A stretch of DNA of 7,441 nucleotides, from the NCBI GenBank assembly GCA_013152795.1, contig JAADFS010000061.1, positions 1-7,441 on the forward strand. Direction: 5' to 3'. The position numbers and the translations under genes are program-made. The notes below the pieces were generated by a model. It was not told where the DNA came from. It did no database searches and worked only from the letters and a program-made list of their open reading frames with translations. Of this stretch, positions 1 through 5,512 are shown in pieces. Position 1 is the stretch's first letter; each line of letters starts with the position of its first letter. The DNA is from Deferribacteres bacterium (GTDB lineage: Bacteria > Nitrospirota > Thermodesulfovibrionia > UBA6902).

Positions 1-187
1 AGCCTGCCGTAAAACCTTTATAAAGCGATGGGATATTGGAAATAACTCTTTATTGCAGGAAGTAACGGAGAGTGAAGTTCCAAAAGATGTCAATATGCTG
101 TGCAGAGTATTTCCTTAAGGTATCGCAGATAAAGCTTTTCCGGCAGGCTCTCCTGCCCGCAGGCGATGTTTTTATGCCACTGTAAGG
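1..187 (+). repeat. MITE-like palindromic repeat, copy A (left end outside window)
   Basis: This copy aligns without net length change to 5324-5510 (copy E), about 90% identical, and its right 71 bases also match copy D. The right end (about 122-187) carries a GC-rich arm with GGCAGG/CCTGCC complementarity and closes in TTTATGCCACTGTAAGG, the imperfect inverted counterpart of the left end seen in copies B, C and E. The outermost left end, about 27 bases judging from copy E, lies before the window. The core reads open in one frame from the window start to a TAA at 116-118, where copy E has GAA. No transposase is encoded, so it is best described as a non-autonomous palindromic element. Family and mobilising enzyme are unknown. 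Confidence 0.7.
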
Positions 188-250
188 TTAATACGGGCAC
201 GGCAGACTATGGTCAATTGGAGCCGGGCAATGAGCCTGTGTTAGAATTAT
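188..250. other. Short unassigned spacer between two repeat copies
   Basis: These 63 bases separate copies A and B. I see no ORF, RNA gene or strong promoter. A TTGGAG/TAGAAT pair (217-222 and 242-247) is 19 bases apart and poorly matched, so it is not called a promoter. The last four bases, TTAT, are repeated just after copy B and may be a target duplication. Together with copies A and B this makes up the gene-free first 327 bases of the window. Confidence 0.4.
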
Positions 251-296
251 CCTTAATGTTGTATAAACGCGGCGATGTTTTTATGCCACTGTAAGG
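251..296 (+). repeat. Minimal 46-bp palindromic repeat, copy B
   Basis: This is the shortest family member. It is essentially the left terminus (CCTTAATGTTGTATAAA) joined to the right terminus (TTTATGCCACTGTAAGG) through about 12 bases, so a transcript could fold into one imperfect hairpin. The right 25 or so bases are identical to the right end of copy A. It is flanked by TTAT at 247-250 and 297-300, compatible with a 4-bp target duplication. It ends 31 bp before the NUDIX start codon, so it lies in that gene's leader if transcription begins further upstream. Confidence 0.7.
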
Positions 297-313
297 TTAT
301 CATAAGACCGGAC

Positions 314-319
314 AGGAGG
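314..319 (+). promoter_or_regulatory. Ribosome binding site of the NUDIX gene
   Basis: AGGAGG lies 8 bases before the ATG at 328. It is the only consensus-strength Shine-Dalgarno among the genes here and fixes the NUDIX start. Confidence 0.85.
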
Positions 320-327
320 ACAAAACG

Positions 328-789
328 ATGGGTGCACACAGTGCCGGCATTCTGCTGTTCAGGTTCAGGGACAAGAAGCTGGAAGTGCTGCTTGTTCATC
401 CCGGCGGGCCCTTCTGGGCGAAGAAGGACGCCGGGGCATGGTCGATACCCAAGGGGATTTTTACGGAAGAACCCCCGCTGGAGGCCGCCAAGAGAGAATT
501 CAAGGAAGAGACCGGCTATGATGTGGACGGTGAATTCATCGGACTGGGAGAGTTGAAGCAGCCGAGCGGAAAAACAGTGCATGTATGGGCGCTTCAGAAG
601 GATATAGATGAAACAAAGGTCGTCAGCAACACCTTCAGGATTGAGTGGCCCAGAAACTCCGGAAAGTTCAGGGAATATCCGGAGGTGGACAGGGCGCAGT
701 GGTTTGAACTGGAAGAGGCCAGGAAGAAGCTGTCGAAAGGACAGGTCGGCTTTCTGGACAGGCTTGCTGCAATCATTAAGTGCCATTAA
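328..789 (+). CDS. NUDIX hydrolase, COG4119-like
   Basis: This 153-residue protein is a single NUDIX domain. Such enzymes hydrolyse nucleoside diphosphates linked to another moiety, using Mg2+ held by the Nudix-box glutamates. The substrate is not predictable here. The N-terminal strand SAGILLFR, the segment LLVHPGGPFWAKKD (about 21-34) and the C-terminal PEVDRAQWF are characteristic of the small COG4119 group of predicted NTP pyrophosphohydrolases. The Nudix box starts at G43 and contains REFKEETG (56-63), with the metal ligands in E57, E60 and E61. The box is one residue shorter than the canonical G-x5-E-x7-RE spacing. The ATG at 328 follows a strong AGGAGG (314-319) at 8-base spacing and matches the family N-terminus. 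The protein has no signal peptide and is cytosolic. It is followed after 1 bp by repeat copy C, and no operon partner is obvious. Confidence 0.93.
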   Translation: MGAHSAGILLFRFRDKKLEVLLVHPGGPFWAKKDAGAWSIPKGIFTEEPPLEAAKREFKEETGYDVDGEFIGLGELKQPSGKTVHVWALQKDIDETKVVSNTFRIEWPRNSGKFREYPEVDRAQWFELEEARKKLSKGQVGFLDRLAAIIKCH

Positions 790-790
790 A

Positions 791-882
791 CCTTAATGTT
801 ACATAAAGCGGGCAAGGCAGTCCGCCGTAAAACCAGCAGCCTCCCTTGCCCGCAGGCGATGTTTTATATGCCACTCGTAAGG
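791..882 (+). repeat. Palindromic repeat, copy C (92 bp)
   Basis: The left terminus CCTTAATGTTACATAAA (791-807) pairs imperfectly with the right terminus ending in CGTAAGG (882). Inside, GCGGGCAAGG (808-817) is perfectly complementary to CCTTGCCCGC (844-853), leaving a 26-base loop. The long core of copies A and E is absent. The element begins 1 bp after the NUDIX stop codon and ends 13 bp before the next start. It could act as a transcript hairpin between the two genes, but there is no T-run, so it is not an obvious intrinsic terminator. Confidence 0.7.
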
Positions 883-895
883 TTATATCTGTCGG

Positions 896-1081
896 ATGAT
901 GAAAAAGGAAAGGATCAGTTGCTTTAAATGCGTTCATTTTTATGTCACGTGGGATGAGAGGTTCCCGCGGGGATGCAGGGCCATGAATTTCAAATCCAGG
1001 CAGATGCCTTCAACTGTTGTTTACCGCTCATCGGGTATCCGGTGCCTGAAGTTTAAATCCACGGACACCCGGCAATTCTGA
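896..1081 (+). CDS. Conserved small four-cysteine protein, function unknown
   Basis: This 61-residue protein has a compact pattern: CFKC (C9, C12), then HFYVTWDERFPRGC (C27), then SSGIRCLKF (C50). Four cysteines at these spacings suggest a small zinc- or iron-binding fold, but the metal is inferred. From memory, similar short proteins with the C-x2-C, TWD-x-x-FPRGCR, MPS and SSG-x-x-CLKF pattern occur in other anaerobic bacteria as hypothetical proteins. I know of no assigned function. The ATG at 896 is taken; ATG 899 is the alternative, and an in-frame stop at 878-880 excludes anything longer upstream. No good Shine-Dalgarno is present. The nearest, TAAGG at 878-882, is the terminus of copy C and is 13 bases away. 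There is no signal peptide or membrane segment. Confidence 0.75.
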   Translation: MMKKERISCFKCVHFYVTWDERFPRGCRAMNFKSRQMPSTVVYRSSGIRCLKFKSTDTRQF

Positions 1082-1128
1082 TACCCTTAAACCACAGGAA
1101 GTAATTGTAATCCTCAACGAACGGTAAA

Positions 1129-1158
1129 TTGCTTTTCGGCAAATTGCTGTGGGATAAT
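1129..1158 (+). promoter_or_regulatory. Possible sigma-70-type promoter before the radical SAM gene
   Basis: TTGCTT (1129-1134) and GATAAT (1153-1158) are separated by 18 bases. The predicted transcription start falls at or within a base or two of the ATG at 1164, which would make the mRNA leaderless. The direct repeat AAATTGCT (1126-1133 and 1141-1148) overlaps the -35 box and spacer and could be an operator. The spacer of 82 bp before this gene is the only sizeable gap in the window without a palindromic repeat. This is a motif match only. Confidence 0.25.
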
Positions 1159-1163
1159 GAAAA

Positions 1164-3581
1164 ATGTCTGTAAATTTTGCTCTGTTCAGAAAACCCGGCA
1201 GGTATATCGACAGTGAAATCAATGTGATCCGCAAAGAGGGCGGTGTAAAGGTCGCGCTGTGTTTCCCCGATACTTACGAGATCGGGATGTCGCATCTCGG
1301 GCTCAGGATTCTTTATTCAATCATAAACAGCATCCCTTACGCATCCGCCGAGAGGGTCTATGCGCCGTGGACGGACTTTGAATCGTATCTCAGGCGGAAC
1401 GGCATCCCCCTCGCTTCACTTGAAAGCAGGAGGCCGTTAAGGGACTTTGATATACTGGGATTCACCCTCCAGTATGAGCTTTCATACACGAACATACTGA
1501 ACATGCTTGATCTGGGAGGCATACCCGTTAAATCCGGGGACAGGGGGGATGATTATCCCGTTGTCATTGCCGGCGGTCCGTGTGCAGTGAATCCCCTGCC
1601 CCTTGAGCCTTTTATAGACGCATTTGTGATCGGCGACGGCGAAGAGGTCATAAAGGAGATACTGTCGGTCTTCTCAGGCGGCGGCGGAAAGGAAACCCTG
1701 CTGAAGGGCCTCTCCAGGGTGGAAGGGGTTTATGTCCCCGCGGTTCATGATGTCAATAAACAGAGGATCAAAAGGAGAATCATTAAAGACCTGGATGATG
1801 CCGCCTTCCCTGATGCGCCGGTGCTGCCTTATACCTCAATTGTACACGACCGGGCGGTGGTCGAGATAGCGAGGGGATGTGCAAAGGGGTGCCGGTTCTG
1901 CCAGGCGGGGATGATCTACAGGCCGGTAAGGGAGAGATCGCTCGAAAAGGTCCTGTCCCTGTCTGAGAAGTGTATTCTGAACACCGGCTATGAGGAGATA
2001 TCCTTCACGTCCCTCAGTACAGGTGACTACAGCAGCCTCCTCCCCCTGGTCAGGGGGTTCAACAGGCTGTGCAGGGGCAGGCACACATCCGTCTCGCTGC
2101 CGTCCCTGAGGGTGGGTTCGATAAACAGGGAACTGCTTGAAGAGATAAAGAGTGTGCGCAAGACAGGATTTACGATCGCCCCCGAGGCCGGCACCGGCAG
2201 GCTCAGGGAGGTGATAAACAAGGACTTTACGGATGAGGAATACGAAGAGACCCTTGAACAGCTCTTTGCAGAGGGCTGGCACAACCTGAAGCTCTATTTC
2301 ATGACGGGCCTTCCCACAGAGACCATGACGGACATCAACGGTCTGATAGACATGGCGGTAAGGGCATTGAAAAAGGGCAGGGAGATAACCGGCAGGCGGG
2401 TGAATATCAATGCCGGCATTTCGGCATTTGTCCCCAAGGCCCATACCCCTTTCCAATGGACGGGGCAGGCGCCCATGCAGGAGCTGCGGGAAAAACAGGA
2501 TTACATCAGGAGGGCGTTCAGGAAAAGGGGCATCAATTTCAAGGGCCAGCATGTTGAGCACAGCCTGCTGGAGGCGGTCTTCTCAAGGGCCGACAGGCAG
2601 GGGGCCCTGCTGCTGGAGGCGGCCTGGAGGCTTGGATGCCGTTTTGACGGATGGGCCGAGCTGTTTGATTTTGACCGGTGGGTACGCGCCTCTGAAGAGA
2701 CGGGCATTGATCTCCAGGAGTATGCCTCGCGTGCATTCGAGCCGGGCGAAGACCTGCCCTGGGATTTCATTGATACGGGAATCACCAAAGAGTTCATGAA
2801 ATCCGAATACCAGCGGGCCCTGCAGGGAAAGACCTCTTCCGACTGCATGACCGCCTGCTGCGCCTGCGGCCTTGAATGTAACGGCCCAAAGCGGCAACCC
2901 CCAACCCCTGACACGCAACCCGCAACCTCCACCAACCCGCAACCCGTCCCCCGCCCCCCGCAACCTCCGGCGTGCAGGATGAGGGTCAGGTTTTCCAAGA
3001 CAGGCGACATGCGCTACCTTTCACACAGCGAGCTGATGACGGCCGTATTAAGGGCGGTAAGGAGGGCATCCATCCCTGTAGCATACTCTGCGGGGTTTCA
3101 TCCGCATCCGAAGATATCCTTCGGGCCCGCGCTTCCGGTGGGCGTTGAAGGGCTGAACGAGTTTTTCGATATAGAGCTGACAGTCCCGCTGAAGCCAGCG
3201 GATTTTATAACCATGCTGAACAGCAGGCTTCCTGAGGGGCTTGAGATTCTCGGTGCGGCCCTGATCGGCATGAGCGAAAAGGCACTGAGTAATATCTTCT
3301 CGCGTTATGAATACGAAATAAGGATTGACACTGCACGGCGGAAACACATAGATGCTTTCATGGACAGTCAAAGCCGGCCGGTGTCAAGGGATAACAATAA
3401 AACCGTGGACATAAGGCCCGTCGTGGAAAAGGCTGAAATCAAGGGCGACACGCTGCGGCTTATGCTCGTTGATACCCCCGGCGTGAAGGCGAGGCTGCAG
3501 GAGGTATTAAGGGAGATGCTCGGGGCGGATGATGAGGAGATACAGTCGGCATTAATCAAAAGGACGGGTCTTTGGGTATAA
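1164..3581 (+). CDS. Radical SAM protein (TIGR03960-like) fused to DUF2344 (TIGR03936-like)
   Basis: This 805-residue two-part protein starts with a cobalamin-binding-like region (about 25-200; FPDTYEIGMSHLGLRILY, IAGGPCAVNP, FVIGDGEEV). It lacks a clear DxHxxG motif, so B12 binding is unproven. A radical SAM domain (about 225-460) follows, with the cluster ligands C239, C243 and C246 in CAKGCRFC. Next comes a cysteine-rich segment (C561, C565, C566, C568, C572), possibly an auxiliary metal site. A Pro/Gln/Thr linker (about 574-604), encoded by heptamer DNA repeats, leads to a DUF2344 domain from M606 (FSKTGDMRYLSHSELM, GFHPHPKISFGPALPVG). In many bacteria the two halves are adjacent genes beside rng, rplU and rpmA. 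RNase G follows here. Proposals for this family point to RNA or ribosome modification, but I know of no established reaction. The ATG at 1164 suits the usual family start, although the Shine-Dalgarno is weak. It is cytosolic. Confidence 0.92.
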   Translation: MSVNFALFRKPGRYIDSEINVIRKEGGVKVALCFPDTYEIGMSHLGLRILYSIINSIPYASAERVYAPWTDFESYLRRNGIPLASLESRRPLRDFDILGFTLQYELSYTNILNMLDLGGIPVKSGDRGDDYPVVIAGGPCAVNPLPLEPFIDAFVIGDGEEVIKEILSVFSGGGGKETLLKGLSRVEGVYVPAVHDVNKQRIKRRIIKDLDDAAFPDAPVLPYTSIVHDRAVVEIARGCAKGCRFCQAGMIYRPVRERSLEKVLSLSEKCILNTGYEEISFTSLSTGDYSSLLPLVRGFNRLCRGRHTSVSLPSLRVGSINRELLEEIKSVRKTGFTIAPEAGTGRLREVINKDFTDEEYEETLEQLFAEGWHNLKLYFMTGLPTETMTDINGLIDMAVRALKKGREITGRRVNINAGISAFVPKAHTPFQWTGQAPMQELREKQDYIRRAFRKRGINFKGQHVEHSLLEAVFSRADRQGALLLEAAWRLGCRFDGWAELFDFDRWVRASEETGIDLQEYASRAFEPGEDLPWDFIDTGITKEFMKSEYQRALQGKTSSDCMTACCACGLECNGPKRQPPTPDTQPATSTNPQPVPRPPQPPACRMRVRFSKTGDMRYLSHSELMTAVLRAVRRASIPVAYSAGFHPHPKISFGPALPVGVEGLNEFFDIELTVPLKPADFITMLNSRLPEGLEILGAALIGMSEKALSNIFSRYEYEIRIDTARRKHIDAFMDSQSRPVSRDNNKTVDIRPVVEKAEIKGDTLRLMLVDTPGVKARLQEVLREMLGADDEEIQSALIKRTGLWV
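2895..2967 (+). repeat. CAACCCG-type heptanucleotide repeat tract inside the radical SAM gene
   Basis: CAACC begins at 2895, 2902, 2916, 2923, 2933, 2940 and 2961. Most spacings are 7 or a multiple of 7, so this is a degenerate heptamer array of the CAACCCG type. It encodes the low-complexity proline-rich linker joining the radical SAM and DUF2344 halves. Composition is very C-rich compared with the flanking coding sequence. Because 7 is not a multiple of 3, gain or loss of one unit would shift the frame of the C-terminal domain. Confidence 0.8.
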
Positions 3582-3633
3582 TAGTATTAAAACCTGATGT
3601 TGCATAAACAGGCAGGAGAGTTCCGGTGAACAA

Positions 3634-3665
3634 AGTTCGCAGTTCAAAGTTCAAAGTTCGGAGTT
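3634..3665 (+). repeat. AGTTCNN heptanucleotide tandem repeat
   Basis: Four consecutive units are visible: AGTTCGC, AGTTCAA, AGTTCAA and AGTTCGG, followed by a partial AGTT. The period is exactly 7 bases. The array sits inside palindromic copy D, between the radical SAM and RNase G genes. It is the second heptamer array in the window and has an unrelated unit. Confidence 0.85.
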
Positions 3666-3688
3666 AAGGGTGCAGGAAGAAACAAGTC

Positions 3689-3709
3689 CCCCCTCCCGTT
3701 GGGAGGGGG
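3689..3709. other. Perfect 9-bp GC-rich hairpin in copy D
   Basis: CCCCCTCCC (3689-3697) pairs perfectly with GGGAGGGGG (3701-3709) across a GTT loop. It is not followed by a T-run on either strand, so it does not look like an intrinsic terminator. If transcribed, it would form a very stable stem about 100 bases before the RNase G start. It could be part of an unrelated dispersed repeat that entered copy D. Confidence 0.6.
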
Positions 3710-3793
3710 CTGAGCTGTTACAACTAAAGGAATCGCAGATAAAGCTTTTCCGGCAGGCTCTCCTGCCCGCTATCGGTATTCTTATGCCACTGT

Positions 3794-3800
3794 AAGGGGA
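3794..3800 (+). promoter_or_regulatory. Ribosome binding site of the RNase G gene, partly within repeat copy D
   Basis: AAGGGGA lies 7 bases before the TTG at 3808 and supports that unusual start. Its first four bases are the terminal bases of palindromic copy D, so the repeat has become part of the translation signal. Confidence 0.65.
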
Positions 3801-3807
3801 AGAGGCA

Positions 3808-5289
3808 TTGGCTGGAAAGATTATCATTAACGTAACGCCCGAACAGACACGGGTGGCGCTGCTTGAGAGCAACACCCAACTGTCCGAGCTGTATATCGAG
3901 AGGAAAAAGGACGCCAGTCTTGTGGGCAATGTCTACAAGGGTAAGGTGGTCAAGATACTGCCCGGGATGCAGTCCGCATTTGTCGATATAGGGCTTGAAA
4001 AGGCGGCCTTCCTGCATGCAGCGGATGTGCTGTCCGGCTTTGATTACTCCATTTTCGGCGAAGACCTTGAAGAGAGTGTGCCCATCAATCTCCCGATCGA
4101 GGATATGCTGCAGGAAGGTGAGGATGTGTTTGTCCAGGTCTCCAAGGACTCGATAGGCTCCAAGGGGGCGAGGGTGACCTCGTATATCACCCTTCCGGGC
4201 AGATACCTCGTGCTGATGCCCGGGGTCGAGCATATCGGCGTATCAAGAAAGATACTCGATGAAGCCGAGAGGACAAGGCTCAAGGACCTTATAAGCGATC
4301 TCAAGCCCAAGAACTTCGGCTTTATTATCAGAACCGCAAGCGAGGGATGCACAGAAGAGGACCTGAAGAAAGACATTGATTACCTGATGCTGCTGTGGGA
4401 CAACATACAGAAGAAAAAGGAAAGGGTGCATGCGCCCCACCTGCTCTACAGCGACCTTGACATTGCCCTGAGAAGCGTCCGCGACCTCCTGAGCCACGAA
4501 ATCGAAAAGCTCATAATAGATTCGAAGCAGGAGTACAACAAGCTCGTGGAATTCGTTAATACGTACTTCCCGAAGCTGGCCTCAAAGATAGAATTCTACG
4601 AGGGGACTGAACCGATCTTTGACGCCTACGGCATTGAACTGGAAATCCCGAAGGCCCTGGGCAAGCGCGTATGGCTCAAGTCCGGCGGGAACATCATTAT
4701 AGACCAGACAGAGGCCCTGACATCGATAGACGTCAATACAGGCAAGTTTGTGGGCAAGGCCTCTCTTGAGGACACTATATTCAAGACCAACATGGAAGCC
4801 GTCAAGGAGATCGCCTACCAGATAAGGCTCAGGAATCTCGGCGGCATTATCATAATCGACTTCATAGACATGGAAAAGGAGGAGAACAGGCAGAAGCTGT
4901 TTTCAGTGTTCCAGGAGGCGATGAGCAAGGACAGGGCGAAATGCACGATACTGGAGGTATCTGAACTCGGCCTCATACAGATGACGAGAAAGCGGGTGAG
5001 GGAGAGCCTCGAGAGGGTATTGTGCGAGCCGTGCCCTTACTGTGACGGCAAGGGCTTTGTGAAATCGCCCGCAACAGTGTGCTACGAGATTTTCATGGAA
5101 TTAAGAAGGATCGCACAGACAAAGAAAAACTGCAAGATAATGATCACCGCGAATTCCCAGGTGGCGGACCTGATCTATGATGATGAGCGCGAGGGAATTG
5201 AAGCGATCGAAAGGGAGAACGGTTTCAAGATCATAGTGAAGGCCGACAAGAGTTTTCACCAGGAATACTACGAAGTAGCCACTCTCTGA
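3808..5289 (+). CDS. rng: Ribonuclease G (RNase E/G family endoribonuclease)
   Basis: This 493-residue protein matches RNase G length and lacks the long C-terminal scaffold of RNase E. It cleaves single-stranded AU-rich RNA, typically with 5'-monophosphate preference, in rRNA maturation and mRNA decay. An N-terminal S1-type region (about 36-130) begins with LVGNVYKGKVVKILPGMQSAF. The metal-binding catalytic aspartates are D308 (SIDVNTG) and D351 (IIIDFIDM); their spacing of 43 equals that of D303 and D346 in E. coli RNase E. The Zn-link is C409-P-Y-C412. All key residues are present, so it should be active. The TTG start has AAGGGGA 7 bases upstream, and MAGKIIINV fits the family N-terminus, so no later ATG is needed. 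It follows the radical SAM/DUF2344 gene, a recurrent pairing. The rplU-rpmA genes often found next are not in the window. Its leader contains repeat copy D. It is cytosolic. Confidence 0.96.
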   Translation: MAGKIIINVTPEQTRVALLESNTQLSELYIERKKDASLVGNVYKGKVVKILPGMQSAFVDIGLEKAAFLHAADVLSGFDYSIFGEDLEESVPINLPIEDMLQEGEDVFVQVSKDSIGSKGARVTSYITLPGRYLVLMPGVEHIGVSRKILDEAERTRLKDLISDLKPKNFGFIIRTASEGCTEEDLKKDIDYLMLLWDNIQKKKERVHAPHLLYSDLDIALRSVRDLLSHEIEKLIIDSKQEYNKLVEFVNTYFPKLASKIEFYEGTEPIFDAYGIELEIPKALGKRVWLKSGGNIIIDQTEALTSIDVNTGKFVGKASLEDTIFKTNMEAVKEIAYQIRLRNLGGIIIIDFIDMEKEENRQKLFSVFQEAMSKDRAKCTILEVSELGLIQMTRKRVRESLERVLCEPCPYCDGKGFVKSPATVCYEIFMELRRIAQTKKNCKIMITANSQVADLIYDDEREGIEAIERENGFKIIVKADKSFHQEYYEVATL

Positions 5290-5296
5290 CGATCAT

Positions 5297-5510
5297 CCTT
5301 AATGTTGCATAAACAGGCAGGAGAGCCTGCCGGAAAACCTTTATAAAGCGATGAGATATTGGAAATGAGTCTTTGTTGCAGGAAGTAACGGAAGGTGAAA
5401 TTCCAAAAGACGTCAATATGCTGTGCAAAGTATTCCCTGAAGGAATCGCAGATAAAGCTTTTCCGGCAGGCTCTCCTACCTCGCTGGCGATATTTTATGC
5501 CATTGTAAGC
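5297..5510 (+). repeat. Full-length MITE-like palindromic repeat, copy E (214 bp)
   Basis: This is the only complete full-length copy. The left end CCTTAATGTTGCATAAA is inverted at the right end as TTTATGCCATTGTAAGC, and inner arms continue the complementarity: GGCAGGAGAGCCTGCCGGAAAA on the left faces its near-perfect complement at about 5458-5479. The total terminal inverted repeat is therefore roughly 55-65 bp per side around a core of about 90 bp. TCAT flanks both sides (5293-5296 and 5511-5514), a candidate 4-bp target duplication. It begins 7 bp after the RNase G stop and ends 2 bp before the larE ATG. It encodes no transposase. The core is open in one frame from 5355 to a TGA at 5514-5516. 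Confidence 0.75.
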
Positions 5511-5512
5511 TC

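Larger units (their letters stand above)
3593..3797 (+). repeat. Chimeric palindromic repeat, copy D
   Basis: The left arm (3593-3620) matches the left arm of copy E, with CCTGATG in place of CCTTAATG at the very end. The right 71 bases (3727-3797) match the right ends of A and E. The shared core is missing and replaced by about 106 unrelated bases. These hold an AGTTCNN heptamer array and a 9-bp GC hairpin. No flanking duplication is visible. The right end, GTAAGG, runs into AAGGGGA, which is the Shine-Dalgarno of the RNase G gene. Confidence 0.65.

Noticed and set aside
1..187. Functional small gene in repeat copy A
   Set aside because: The frame is interrupted by TAA at 116-118 and shows no start with a ribosome binding site; treated as a decayed core.
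253..786. Long minus-strand open frame across the NUDIX gene
   Set aside because: It lies opposite a well-supported NUDIX domain, has no recognisable domain and begins inside a repeat copy.
1836..3010. Two long minus-strand open frames across the radical SAM gene (1836-2561 and 2501-3010)
   Set aside because: Both are antisense to strongly conserved radical SAM and DUF2344 coding sequence, and their translations show no family motifs and odd composition.
3577..3582. TATAAT resembling a -10 box at the end of the radical SAM gene
   Set aside because: No acceptable -35 box lies 16-18 bases upstream; the hexamer arises from the final valine and stop codons.
3689..3709. GC hairpin as an intrinsic terminator of the radical SAM gene
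   Set aside because: No T-run follows on either strand, so the sequence gives only a stable stem.
1..5510. Repeated intergenic sequences as a CRISPR array
   Set aside because: The copies are dispersed between genes, vary from 46 to 214 bp and have no regular spacers or cas genes.
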